From Ulva prolifera (Eukaryota > Chlorophyta > Ulvophyceae > Ulvales > Ulvaceae), in contig CM041196.1 of assembly GCA_023078555.1 (NCBI GenBank), positions 1,984,001-2,048,000 of the forward strand: 64,000 nucleotides of DNA. The letters are read 5' to 3'. Below, piece by piece: positions 33,419-45,418 of the stretch (its first letter is position 1; each line of letters begins with the position of its first letter). A program made the position numbers and the translations under genes. The notes beneath the pieces were generated by a model, which saw nothing but the letters and a program-made list of their open reading frames with translations, was not told the origin of the DNA and did not search any database.

Positions 33419-35348
33419 GATCCCAGCTCGCGGACGGCGTGCAGCACTGCTGTCACGATCTCGGCATTGTACACAGACCGCTACTCAGGCAAAGAAACGC
33501 CTACATTGGTACACTGTGGTCTAGACGTGTCACACGCTGGCAATTGCGAAGTCGACAATCTCAGATGTGCAGTCTGCAAACAGGTGCTGGCGATCAGCTG
33601 CGGTCGAACAGCAGGCTGGAGCAGATGCCGGAGCGTTCACCGCAACTGAGAAACATGCAGCGAGCTTCGCACGCATCGCATTCAGTTTTGCTGCGTTCCC
33701 GTGCTGCAGCTTGTCGCACGCTGCGGCAGCGGGGCACAGACCGATGCATGCGGGTGAGCGCAACTGCCAGCACCCAGTGGCTCAACATGGACACCTCAGT
33801 GAGGCAGACATCAATTCTTGACACAAATCTGGGCCTGAGGTCAGACATGCATGTGCTCATATGCCGCAAGCGCATTCAGAAGTTGAGATGCAAGTCAAAT
33901 GCACTGGCAATCTACAGCATGCTTCACAGAAGACCCAGACGTCCACCCAAACACCACCGGCAGACTGCACCCACCCTTTTGGCTCTCAGGCAGTCTTGAA
34001 TTTTGCGAATCCGGCCGGAGACGATGAAGATTCTGCAATCATTGATGTTGCAGTGAGGGTCACTCCTCAACATGTCCCAAGGGCACCTGTGGGTCAAGGT
34101 CAATTCCATCACATCACCGACCCAGGAGAGCACCAATACACATCGGTGTGGAGCACGTCATGGAGCTCGCCAAATGTACCAGAACTTGTCTTGCCACCAT
34201 GCACCAGCAGCTCCATGACGTGGCCACGACCCAAGCGCAGCCCTCAGCAGAACTATCGTCATAATCCCAGCCTGCTCAACGTGGTGACAGCACTGGACTG
34301 CGAGCTTATGCAATGGTGGAGACCCACGACCAGCCGCACCGAGATGCAACCTTGGGCACGGAACGCAGCCTTCAGACAAATCCCAATCAAATCGCGTCAC
34401 GCACATACAGCAGTACCTAGTGTTACACTGGCAAGGATGTCAGCCATACTCTCACTCGCCAACAATGCCCTCACATCCTGAAGCGTGGTATGCCATACGC
34501 TGACCCGTGCACTCATCGCCGTGACTGGGCCTCCCCCCCTGGGGAGCTCAGCCTGTGCAAACTGCCGGTGTAAGTCAACAGGCGGTGCCAGATACGACGC
34601 CGGAAACGGAGCCTCCACTGCCCCGCCAGAGGGCATGAGCTGCTCTGTCTACGCTGCTGGCCACACGGCTGGCCATGGCCACTGCTGACCACAGCCGCCA
34701 GCTCAGCACTCGCTGCCGGTCAGGCGGCTGCAGCTTGCGGTGCATGAGGCCCACTGGCTGCCTCAGGACAGCGAAGCGCAGAGCGCGTTGAGGCCCCCCG
34801 CCGCTTGAGGCCCCCCGCCGCTTGAGGCCCCCCGCCGCTTGAGGACGTGGTGTGTGTCGGGCAGCAGAGCGCTGGCGGCAAGACGTGCACAGCGCGCAAC
34901 ACCTGCGGCGGCGGCATGAACACCCTGGCCGCCGGGCATGCGGCACGGCTGAGACGCGCAGCTGGGCTCCAGACCAAGCCATGCACTGGGGCACACATGG
35001 TAATGGGTGGCTACAGGGCACCTGCGCGGCCTGCCCACACCGCCGCTGCACACATACATGTCTCGCTCGATTGAGCCTGGTCCCAGGACAGCATGCATGC
35101 GCGCATGCCTGCAGTCTCAACCCACCGCAACCACACAGTGAAATGCGACAGTGCATGCGACTCGTGCATGCGACTCGTGCATCCAGCCACACCGCGACAC
35201 CACCGCAACGTTGTCCAGCGGCTGTGGCCGCAATGGTACTGTCAAGCTCGCCCACGCCAACTCGCATCGTGGAACATGCCGCGACGGCGCGCCGCGCTGC
35301 TGTGTCTGTGTGCTGAGGCTGCGTCCCCTGCAGGGTGTAGTGCAGGGC
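33419..35348. other. Intergenic, one weak open frame
   Basis: A 206-codon frame with ATG runs 33861-34481 on the plus strand (contains DDEDSAIIDVAVRVTP). It has no recognised motif and may be chance. Otherwise the stretch holds only a short tandem repeat at 34788 and scattered GTGCATGCGACTC duplications near 35150. Confidence 0.35.
34788..34844 (+). repeat. 17-bp tandem repeat, three units
   Basis: TTGAGGCCCCCCGCCGC repeats at 34788, 34805 and 34822, with a partial unit at 34839. Confidence 0.9.
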
Positions 35349-36608
35349 TCAACACTTGGCGATCGTCCACACGTCCATCGGCCCCGGGGGCACGGCGGGG
35401 TCCGTCGCGGCCGACACCGCCGCCTTGGCCACCTTCTTCACGCTGACTGGCGGCACGAAGGCGGCGCCGGCGAGGGGGATGCCGGCGAGGGACTGCGTGG
35501 GCGCGAGCGCGAGCACGCTCTCGAGGGGCGAGCCGATGACGCTCAGCGGGATCGACGCCGAGCCCCACTTGCGGGTGCCGTGGATGAACCCGGGACGCAG
35601 CGCGACACCTGCATGCATGGCAGCGCTCGCAAAGGCCCCGCGGCGGGAGCACGGCATGGGTTTGCCTACCACCACGATGAGCTCGATGCGCGTGCGCAGG
35701 CGGAGCATATCGGCGTCGCTGGGGCTGACACCAGCGCTCACAGTGGTGGGTGGAAGACGCTGCCGGGCCCATGAGCGGAAAAGCGAAGGGGCATGAGCAA
35801 GACAAGAGACATGTCTGAAAACGTCTGCTGAGGGGGCAGAAGAGCCACTGGCGCACTCCAGTGGCAAGGCTAAACTGATTGCGTGTCTCTGTCAGAGAGG
35901 CCAGGGCGAGCCTGCAAAGGGTCAGCGGCGGAGCAGCAGTTCGCGCACCCCCCGTCGGGAAGCGCTCCCGCAGCGTCGCCTCGGCGTTCCGCTTGCCCTC
36001 AAAGTAGCCCCGCATGACCCACAGGTCCCCCGGGAACTTGAAGTCGTGCGCGGACACGTACGCGAGCCGCTCGACTCCCGCCTCTGCCGCCGCCGCCATA
36101 ATCTGCTGGTTCGCCTCGCCGTTCATGCGCAGCATGTCGTCGGACGACGCCGAGATCAGGCCGATGCATGAGACGACGCCGAGGCAGTTGGCGAGAAGGT
36201 GGCGGTAGCTGTCGGGGTGGAGCGCGTCGCCGTACTCCCACGTGACGCTGTCTGCCCAGGCTCCCTGCTCGTTGGAGGGGCGGCCGGAGCGGCTGATGCT
36301 CGTGACCGGGAGGCCGCAGCAGAGGGCCTCCTGGCAGACATGCGTGCCGACGAAGCCGCTGCCTCCAAACACGAGGAGTGGTGGGATTCCTGGGTCTGCC
36401 TGCACGGACGTGTGTGTTATAAGGATGAAGGTGGCGAGGAGGGCAGAGGTGCAAATCCAGCGAGCAGCGCAGGAAGACAACCATCAACCTGGTCCATCGC
36501 TGCCATGCTACACGGACGCGTGTGTATACGGTAATGCTTTGACAGGCCGAGGATCGTGGGGAGATTGCAACCACACGGATGAGGTCTGTGTGCTGCAGGA
36601 GAGGGCAT
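35349..36608 (-). CDS. COQ11-like atypical short-chain dehydrogenase (NAD(P)-binding)
   Basis: Exons 36399-35949 and 35608-35349 join in phase to 236 residues. A tentative first exon from ATG 36608 (MPSPAAHRPHPCGC...) would add a presequence of about 40 residues by splicing at a GTTGAT donor. The Rossmann glycine motif is LLVFGGSGFVGTHVCQEAL. Further family marks are VTSISRSGRP, GVVSCIGLI, ERLAYVSAHDF, GYFEGKRNAEATL and VALRPGFIHGTRKWG. This order matches the extended/atypical SDR group containing yeast Coq11, NDUFA9 relatives and the plastoglobule protein At1g32220. Members bind NAD(P) and assist quinone biosynthesis or respiratory complexes; catalysis is uncertain because the canonical YxxxK reads YFEGK. 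The acceptor at 35608 has the TGCATGCAG form. A mitochondrial or plastid location is inferred. Confidence 0.8.
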
Positions 36609-37185
36609 AAAGTGTGCAGGGGCTGCATCACTTCCATGGAAACGGTGAGAGCAGGGGTGGTGGTATGCAGCGGCTGCTGGGGTGATGGATGATGGTCATC
36701 TGGAATGAGTGGCTGGTTGTGGCTAGAGTTGGGACGGCAGCACGTAATGAGACTTGAGAATCATAAGTCAGGAGCTTCAGTTCATGTGGTTTGATTCTCC
36801 CAGCTGTGGATGGTGGTAGCAAGTATCGCGCACGTCTGCGCGAGTGTGTGCTGCGTGGTCGCTGCTGTCGCTGGGAGGATGGGCCGGGAGTTTACCTTGG
36901 TGTCCTCCTCAGTCGATGTACGCCCGGGTACTTTTATGTCCGGCGTTTCGACAGGTTCTAGCGTCTCGTCTTTCGAGGCTGAGGTCGCGAACGCTGCAGA
37001 TGCATTTCGGACCACATGCGACCTCGACCTGCACTTTGCAGAACCCGCTGACCCAGGATTGCCGACACTCGAAGGGCCATTTCATCCAAATATGAGATTT
37101 AGATCGTCATGCGATCATTTGCATTAACAGTAGTCGCACTCGATTATGAGGTATGGTGCTGCACACCTGGTACTGCTCTGTAGAA
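36609..37185. other. Short intergenic stretch with antisense-looking open frames
   Basis: Frames are open on both strands at 36782-37127. The minus frame (ASKDETLEPVETPDIKVPG) looks the more protein-like, but neither has an anchor such as a family motif or matching neighbour exon. Confidence 0.3.
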
Positions 37186-37722
37186 ATGCGCTTGCGAAGC
37201 GCTTTGCGCACGTCAGCATCTCTGTACTCCCAGACCACTGCAGACGATATTTTTCGCCAACGGAGAAAGTTTGGCTCTATCGCTGCTGCAAAATTTGCAG
37301 TGGGACACGATGACCACGGTGAATCAGGCTGAATATGAAAAAGCTTACATGAAAGCACCAGCTGAGCCAGTAATCACACACTACAGCAACAATTGTTGGG
37401 ATCAGGTGATTTAAGGTCTTAAAGTATTACCCTCGTCCGCGCATAGGTGCCTAGGCCCCGTTGGGCTCCGCGCATGCATGGTTTCAGTTGGCATGTCCGC
37501 ATATGCGGACAATGCATTCTGTGCGTTCGCACATTGGACTTGTGGCTCAGTGCTTCAGCAGATCGCAGCAGCCTCTCCCATTGCAGGTCTCACTTGGCTA
37601 TTGCTGCTGCACCGCTTGTGTCTGCTGGTGCGCTCTCATTTTTCATTGCCAACTGCGCAATCTACGCTTACAAAAAGCACAGGCCCGGTGCTGCGAGGAG
37701 CAAGGCTTCCGACAATTGGTGA
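37186..37722 (+). CDS. Probable small mitochondrial membrane protein
   Basis: Exon 1, 37186-37318, starts ATG and encodes a presequence-like MRLRSALRTSASLYSQ, then FRQRRKFGSIAAAKFAVGHD, ending in phase 1 at donor GTGAAT. A terminal exon ending at 37722 encodes one clear membrane span (APLVSAGALSFFIANCAIYA) followed by a short basic tail (YKKHRPGAARSKASDNW). A small middle exon (GMSAYADNAF, about 37492-37524, donor GTGCGT) would fit but the phases do not close neatly, so the structure is provisional. Size and layout resemble supernumerary subunits of respiratory complexes or ATP synthase. No family is recognised. Confidence 0.4.
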
Positions 37723-38419
37723 GTCGGTGATATCATTTGAAGATTACATTCCAGGCAAATGACACTTGGCAAGTGATTTACCCGACGTTGACGCTGTTCG
37801 TCGTGTCTGCTAAAAACAGTGTTTCTACCCGGACAAGCACCGCTACATGACTTTGCTACTGCTCAGTGAAATTAGCTCCCGCAGTTCCCACATAGGTGTA
37901 GTGATGCGCTAATGATATGACGAATTCCAGACAATTCGCCCTTGTGTAGCTGCGGTTTCAGCTACCAGCCAGTCTCGCAAGCTCCAGGCTCATGCAGAGA
38001 GGCTGTTCATGCATCTTGCATCAGATCGGAGTGATGCGATCTGCTACTGCATGGCCATGTCTGAGGCCCAGTTGGCAACCTTTCCTCCGATGCTACCTGC
38101 GTCTCCGACTGTGGCTCTGCAACACGGCGGGCACTTCACACCTCGACTTGCGGATCCAGTCACTGACGCAGTATCATCTGCAGGTCGCAACCAGAAGAGC
38201 GAGTGAGATGGGGACATTGCTCAGATGACAGCGGTGCTTTCTTCAAGCTGTCGTCACAGCGACTCGCCTGACACTGTTCCTGTAGCATGCTGCAGACGTC
38301 CAATCCAGGCTTGATGCACGACGCAACTGCCGCGATCGTATATGCTCGCAGCGCTCCCAACTGACGCAACGCCAACAATGATCTCAGTGCAATAAATCTT
38401 TGCGCCCACCGAGCCCCAT
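37723..38419. other. Intergenic
   Basis: 697 bp between two plus-strand genes. Nothing further seen. Confidence 0.35.
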
Positions 38420-40634
38420 ATGATGAAAGAGACGTCGGGCAGCCCCAAACCCATGGCTGCTCCAACCTCCCGATACATATGGATGACCGCATTGCTCTGC
38501 ACCCAAGTGGCAAACGTGGTGGGCTCACTGTACCTCAAGCTGGCAATGGTGGCTCCCACTCCGCCACATCCCGTCATATTTGCCCTCTACCGTGAAGTCC
38601 TCACAGGTCAGCCATGCTCCCCCCCATCACAAACACCACATGCGTCACCCCGGCTCCCTGCGCATCTCATGCACACCTCCCAACAGCATTTTCCTCCCAG
38701 GACTACTGTAATGCACTGCCGGGGACCCCTTCCGAATCCTGACCAGGTGTTCGACAGCAGCTGCTATGCCCAGGACAGCACCTCGACTGCAGCTCAGGAG
38801 ACGCCGCCACAGCGGCCCGCATGCATGTGTGCCGACGCGCTCCTCCACCAGGCTCAGCACGGCTGCCGATGCAGGGGCGGCGCTGCTCGCGGTGGCCACG
38901 ACCGTCTACGGAGTGGTGCCGCGGAGGCAGGACCTGCTGCGCATCGCGGGCCTCGGCCTCTGCCTGTTCCTGAACCAGCTGCTCTTCATCCTCGGCCTCT
39001 TCCTCGCGGGCGTCACCCTCGCGTCATGCATGCAGCCGACGATCCCCGTCTTCACGTCCGTGCTCTCGATGTTGTGCGGCCAGGAGCAGCCCTCCTCGCG
39101 CCGCGTCGCCGGTGTGCTCCTCCTCACTGCAAAGACGGTGCAGGGATGACTGTGCGCACTTCTGGGCACTATATCGACAGGTGAACACTGTGTCAGCAGC
39201 ACTTGAGTGCGTATGTGATATGGTATCTCGAACGCTCCTGCCCTGTCCCTCCAGCATCGCGCACCCGGTGTCTTCGCACCGCACTTGCCCGGCTGGCAGA
39301 CCGCAGTGCACGCTACACAAGGCCGCGGCGTCTCTGTGAAAACCCTGGCCGCTGCAGAACAGTATGCATGAGCCGTATGCGTGCAGGGTCCGCGACCGCA
39401 TCGACCGGCGCCATGTTGATGGTGTACGGCAGGTCGGGCGGCGCACCGCCGCCGCCCCCGGCACCGATCGACACATCTCTGGCCGCCCCAGGCGCGCACC
39501 GGCTCGCCAGTGCCCGGCGGCTTGTCCTAAGCACCACCGATAGCCACCCCGCCTCTCTCCGCGCACATGCCCATGGCTCCATCGCCACCTCTACCACAAG
39601 CGCCGACCACACCGGCGCGATTCAGCGGCTCCTGGCAAACGGGCGCGGCCTGTCGGACGCGCAGCAGGGGGCGGGGGTCGACGCTCTTTCGGGTGTCGCT
39701 GGAAACGTGGACGGAGTCGCAGCCGGGTTGACGCCGGCGGCGGGCAGCGCGCTCTCGGCGCCGCTGCTCGGCGCGCTGAGCCTCGCGGGGAACTGCGCTG
39801 CGATGGCGGGGTATTTTGTGATCGCGCGGAGCATCTCGGGGGCTTACCCGCCACTGGCACTCACGGTGCGCGCCCCCTGCCACTGCCCGGAGTCTGCGGC
39901 GGGATTCCGTCTGCAGCCTGCGCATGATGAGGGGCCCTGCTGTGTTGCAATCTGTGCTGGCTATGCTGCCGGCCTCTACCGCAGTGTCGGGTCATCGGGC
40001 GTGATCACATACAACAACTCCGAATATTCGCATCTTGTTTCGGGGTGACAGCCCTGGAAATGCTGCAAGACGACCCAACACTGCTCTTCAGGGAGCCTCT
40101 CGCCCGAAGGTGCCGTGCGGCTTGCCGGGGGATCCCCTGTGCGCTGAGATAGTGGATGATAGCAATCACCGATGCATGCAGGCGTGGGCGTACGTGGCCG
40201 CCGCGGCATGCATGATGCTCGTCGCCGTCATGTTTGTGCCGTGGAGCGAGTTCCTGCTGCCGGCCGCCGCGCTGGGGCCGCTGGCGTACTGGGTGCTTGT
40301 GACATCCATGGGCGGCTACTCCATACTCACCGCCGCGACTCGCGCCCTCCCGGCGACACAGGTCAGCGCCTTCATCTGCGCGCAGCCGATCGCCGGCACG
40401 CTGCTGGGGTGGGCGGTGCTCGGGGAGCGTGTGAGCGCGTGGGACTGCGGCGCGGCGCTGATCGTGGCTGGCCTGCTGATGGTGACGCGGGACGACCGGT
40501 CGGCGGCGCCACGCATGGTGAGCATGGGTGCAGCGTCGTCGGCGCCGTTTGGCCGCGGCCTGCTGCGGGAGGACAGCGGTGAGTTTGCGGGCCTCTGGCT
40601 GCCACACAGCACCCCGAGGCCTGGCAGGAAGTAG
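38420..40634 (+). CDS. EamA/DMT-family membrane transporter
   Basis: Exons 38420-38606, 38875-39111, 39387-39865 and 40182-40634 give 451 residues. The end of exon 2 is the least certain (39137 is an alternative). About ten hydrophobic segments are visible, the usual two repeats of five. The first repeat has MTALLCTQVANVVGSLYLKL, HPVIFALYREVLTG, LGLCLFLNQLLFILGLFLAG and ASCMQPTIPVFTSVLSML. The second has LAGNCAAMAGYFVIARSI, YVAAAACMMLVAVMFV, LGPLAYWVLVTSMGGYSIL and the end block QPIAGTLLGWAVLGERVSAW. This last block, with its pre-helix-10 glutamate, is the EamA hallmark. A Pro/Gly/Ser-rich loop of about 90 residues separates the repeats and is longer than normal. Plant relatives (WAT1/UMAMIT) export amino acids or auxin; the substrate here is unknown. 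Two acceptors have the TGCATGCAG or GCGTGCAG form. Confidence 0.85.
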
Positions 40635-42970
40635 CGCGATGTGCATTCAGCCACGATGTGTGTTGCAGCATGGCCCTGAAGGGCCCGTGCTGCAGTCAGT
40701 CTCTGCACGCTGGGACAATGGCTCAGTCGCGAGTCTGGACAGGCCTGCGCAAAGTCACTGTGGCTGTCACTGAGTGAGCCCTGCATCTGGCACGGCGACA
40801 CCCTTCTTGCGCGGGCCTGTTTTTTATTTCTGGGCTGCAAACAGCACAGTCCAACTTCGGTGATGGCTCGCCGGCACAGCGACATTTGCATCGCCGAGAT
40901 CGCTCAGAACCGATCCAGTCAAGGCAGCTCCCGCGCCTAGTTGCAAGCATCCATGCTGCGCTGATGCGCACTGGACTTCTGCGAGTTCTCTCCCGTAGGC
41001 AGGGTATGCCACATGGGTGTAGCTCTGACACTGCTCTTGCTCTGCAGTTGTGGCGGATGAGGGGGCTGGCTGACAACGTGCAGGCGCTGCAGCACCTGCC
41101 TGAGCCATCAAAGACTGGCATTGTAGCCTGCGCACCTGGCACCTGGTGCCACATGCGCACCGCGGCCGATGCCATGTCAGCTGTATCACACGATAGATAC
41201 CAGACTTTTCATATCAGAGTTACTGAGTCCCCTGTAACGCACTGCGTCTTCAGGGCTGCTGTTTCCCTGCGTGTTGCCAGTGGTGACACGCCACATGTTG
41301 CCAGGAGTGCGTGGCCGCTAGCACCGAATGCGGCTGCAAGCATTGTGTTACACAGGCAGAAGTGAAGAGGCAGGTAGCACCAGGGAGACAATGCGTAACA
41401 GAAAAGCTGTGGCAACAACACCGGAGCCTCAGGGAACATTCCAGGCAGAACAAAGAGCCGGCCAGCACCACCACCATGAAGATTATACCTTGTGCCTTGC
41501 AACCTACTTGCTTTGTGTCTGGCATGCATGTATTGGCGCACAGCTGGTGATCTGGGCCTGTCCGTGCGCGGTACTGGGGATAAATGACCACTCCTAGTCA
41601 CAAACAGGAGTGGAGCAGGTCTTTTTGACTGTAAAAACTTTTCAATCTATCACTGGGCAATCTCCTTTTCGTGACTCGACAACTCCAAATGAATCGGAAC
41701 ACCTGCCGAATGTAATGTTGCTTTTTTAAAAGGGCTACAGACGTCGATGTACTTGCCACGTGAGTACCCTGCTGTGCTACTCCCCCATGCTGTGGCCTGT
41801 GACCCCACCACGTGTTCTCTACAGGCTTCGGTGGTGTTACACGTTTGAACAGAGTTTCTGGCAGTCCGTGGCCAGACACACCCATGATGATTATGATGTG
41901 CTCATCTAATTCCCGCCACTGATTGTGGACTGCAACGACCGTGCCGTACAAACAATGGCACGAGGACATTCATAGGTTTTGCAGGCAAAGTGCAACTTGA
42001 TATTGACATCGGTGTGGCTCCCCGATGATTCTACGATGTCATCATGACCTGGCCCTACATGGATTGCACGAAAACCTTCAACAATTCCTGGCAGGCGCAT
42101 GTGATTCATCATGTCCACGCCTGGATTAGATGTTACAATAGTTTTACATGGTTGCACAGTGATTAATCTTTGAAACAACATCGTGCTGCCTTATTCCTGA
42201 AGCTTCACGAGTGATGGATACAGCACTATGCAAGCACATGCCTCACGCTTATAATCAATGGATTATCAGATGCCCACGGCCACAACAGACTGCTTGTTAT
42301 TCCTGCTGCCAGGCCATATCTTGCTCAGCACAGTCTGCAGCACTCAATCAACTTTTGGCCAACTCGGCCTTACAAACGCACCCACAAACTCAGCTTGCAG
42401 TCCACCAGCTCTGCGCCGGGCGCATGAAGTGAGCATCACATCGACCCGGCATCCCCCCTCTGCGAATCTCTGTACTGAGTCCAGGGTGACCGAGAGCTCA
42501 AGAGCATGCACTCACTGTTATTCCCCAAAGCACGACTGCACAGTCCATGCGATTCTGGGCCAGAGCTCGTCGAGCTTCGTACAGGCATCGGCTCATGGAC
42601 ATCCGCCGCAGACGTGGCACGGTGCCACAACCACACCACACACATCCTGCCTACATGCACCGCCTCCTGCGTATTCTCTTCCATCTGGACATCCACCGAC
42701 TGACGGAGCAAGGGGCTGCCTGTTCCACTAAAGACCTCTGTTGGCTCAGGGCCAATCACACATACACAGCAAAGACGCCGAGCGCTGCGGCTCGAGCATG
42801 CACCCGAGGTGGGCACCGAGCTGCAGACAGATGATGTGCATCCGAGTCTCGCAAAGTCGGATTTTGGCAAATATTTTCACCCGCATTGTTGGTGGTGGGG
42901 CAGATTGTGAGCTGCAGCTCCACCCACAAAACTGTGTGCAACGGTGAAGGCAGCCTCGTGCCCGCATGGT
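40635..42970. other. Intergenic with a low-GC open-frame block
   Basis: A dispersed repeat copy lies at 41345-41420. The block 41600-42250 is clearly lower in G+C than its surroundings. On the minus strand 42181-41906 it holds a 91-codon frame (MNHMRLPGIVEGFRAIHVG, DVNIKLHFACKTYECPRAIV), followed in another frame by ELDEHIIIIMGVSGHGLPET. This looks like decayed or spliced coding sequence of unknown origin. Confidence 0.4.
41345..41420 (-). repeat. Dispersed repeat, minus-strand copy
   Basis: On the minus strand: TTACGCATTGTCTCCCTGG, TGCTACCTGCC, then the end CCTGTGTAACACA, matching the core and end of the 8558 family. Confidence 0.55.
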
Positions 42971-44696
42971 TCACATATCTGCTGCAGGTAGGGCATCCTG
43001 CAGGGCCTGCATCTCCCACAGATCTGCATCGGCCTCGGCACGGGCTGGTTGCTGGAACTCTGGGGCAGTGCTGCTCAGCAGATTGTCCCAGTCTATTCCT
43101 GTATCAAGTGCACCACTTCAGCCACCCGGTGAGATAGCACGGGGCACACAGTGTATGCATGAGACTGCATGCGACGCAGTCGGGTCGCCCAATTGAGACC
43201 CAGCACACAGGTTGTGTCTCTTGGCCGGTCCAGACTGTTATGTGAACACGGAGTGGGACTTCATACGACACCGCACCTCGAAAGAACGCATGGTCCTTAA
43301 TCTCCTGAATGCTGCGATAACCCAGACGGTCCGTCGGCTCCTCGACCAGCAGCTGTGCCACCAGATCGCGTGCTTCGTCTGGGAAGTCTTCAGGGAATTC
43401 GTAGTTCAGGTCTGCGATCCTCTGCATGATCAGATACTGACTCTTGTCCCTGCATGCACTCTGTGTCGACTGTCAAGACGTCTCGCAGGTGTGATAATCT
43501 CCAAGTTCATCAGGGCGACGCATGTAGAGTTCTATGATGGATCACAGCACTGCTCCAGAACTTGCATTTATCGAAGAGCACACAAACTGATGTGTGAGAG
43601 CTGCATGGCGACCCAAAAGGCAACACAAGTACTTTGCTGAGTGATTGCGGACTAACAGCGTCTCCACACTTCAGAGTCATACTACCTCTTGTGGCATGCT
43701 CTAAAGTGCGGAGTGCGTTAGTACAAGGGATCAGATAGGTCATATCAGCAAAGTGAGATGAGAGAGACTCACCTGAAGGGCGGGACGCCAGTGATCAGCT
43801 GGAACAGTGTGCAACCAAATCCCCACAAGTCTACTGCAAACGTGCAGCTGGTGTTGCTTAGTATCTCTGGGCACAAGTAGTCTGCGGTCCCAACAAACGT
43901 GATCTTACGCTTGTCTTTGGGCTGGTCTACAGCACTGGCTGGTCCGTCTGGCTGCCCTTCGGCGCCAGCACAAACTGGAAGCTGCCCATCATCAGACTGT
44001 GGTATGGTATCATCGGGTGTCATGACCTTGGCGCACCCGAAATCAGTGATGGCTAGATGTCCCGACTGTGTCACCAGCAGGTTCTCTGGCTTGAAATCCC
44101 GGAAAACAACACCCTCCTCGCGAAGCAGCTCCAGGATAAGAACCAACTCAGCAGCATAAAACTTTGCTTCATTGAGGCTAAGAGGCTTTCGGATTTGTAT
44201 TTGTTCAAACAAATCTCCGGCTGGATGTAGCTCCATTGCCATGTACAGCTTCTGGCTATCTTGAAACGTGAACTTCAAGCGGACAACAAGCGGGTTGTCA
44301 AATGAATCCATGATATTTCTCTCTCGAATGACAGCCTCTGTCATCTTATGCCTGTGAATGTAGATTTTGTCGATAACCTTCAGGGCTACTGCCTCACCCG
44401 ACGTCTTCAACACGGCATGAAACACTGTTGAAAGGCTCCCATCTCCCATCACCCTCACCAGCTCGAAATCATTGATGCTGAGGTTGAGTCTGCACAATGA
44501 GTCCCGCCTCAATCGCCAAGCAACCATGCCTAGCCTGCGACTTTGCCGGTCACTGCATCGCATACAGCTCCAAAGACTCGTGTGAATTACAAATATGCAT
44601 GCCAAAGCCACTTGTACGCCAATCAATACAAGTCGCGAAATCATACCGTGGCGCGCGGTACCGGCCATCGTCTGTGCGATCTTGCTCACTGGCCAT
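42971..44696 (-). CDS. PDPK1: PDK1-like AGC protein kinase without PH domain
   Basis: Exons 44696-44647, 44489-43773, 43449-43277 and 43098-42971 join in phase to 355 residues. Kinase marks: glycine loop VMGDGSLSTV, VALKVIDK (ATP-binding Lys), FRDFKPENLLV (catalytic Asp), TDFGCAKV, then an enlarged activation segment of about 45 residues before KITFVGTADYLCPEIL. The TFVGTA stretch corresponds to the PDK1 activation-loop SFVGTAQYVSPE, with Thr in place of the autophosphorylated Ser. The C-lobe continues DLWGFGCTLFQLITGVPPFR, YLIMQRIADLNYEFPEDFPD, DRLGYRSIQEIKDHAFF and GIDWDNLLSSTAPEF, in PDK1 order. The frame stops soon after and I find no PH domain. PDK1 phosphorylates activation loops of other AGC kinases (S6K, PKA-like, AGC1). 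Loss of the PH domain would uncouple it from PI(3,4,5)P3 recruitment. HRD reads FRD, near the YRD common in AGC kinases, and should be active. Confidence 0.85.
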
Positions 44697-45418
44697 AGCT
44701 GGATCAGCACTGTTCAGTGCATCATAGCCTGCCGAAATGAGGATGTAGAAATGATACAAGGTGGCCTGTATAGGTATGCCTGCTTGCTATTATATACATG
44801 CAGCTACCTGCCGGAGAGAACCAACGGCAGACTATGGTACATCGCCAGAACTCGTGGTGACGGTTGTCGCATGGACCTCTCGCCAACATTGACCAGGAGT
44901 TGCCATAAATGTGCCGTCATACATGCGCTATAATGATGCCTGTAATTCACGGCAGGATCGGTCGTGCACGTGCTGCCGTCACTCAGCTCAGTGGCAGCGG
45001 CATGCAAGACGATATAAGACATGTGTATTGGCATTGGTATATTCATGGCCGGCCTCTCACACTGACGCTGAAGTAGTGTCCCGCGGCGTCTTGCACAGCT
45101 GTGAACGCGCAGCCATTGGCGAGTGCGTATAACATGCATTGCTCATTGCTGACGACACACTGCATGAGCTGACAGCCATGCACGGATCCGCATGATTGGC
45201 AAGTGTTTGAGGTCTTCAATAGCTTGCATACGTGCATGCCGTCTACTATTGGATGTACTGTGAACGCTTGATCTCGTATTGTATTTGATTAGCGCTGGGT
45301 CCCATCTCGCTTCCACATTGCTCCCGCCCAGGTCAATTTGGACATCGAGTACAATTTTGATGGTTTGTTGGCTACGTGAACGGTTGATCTGTGCTTACAT
45401 ATGTCATGATATCTAGTG
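44697..45418. promoter_or_regulatory. Divergent promoter region, PDK1/DEG9
   Basis: 722 bp between head-to-head start codons. No reading frame or motif of note. Confidence 0.4.

Noticed and set aside
33861-34481. A 206-codon plus-strand open frame
   Set aside because: It has an ATG but no family motif and no neighbouring exon. The opposite strand is partly open as well, so chance cannot be excluded.
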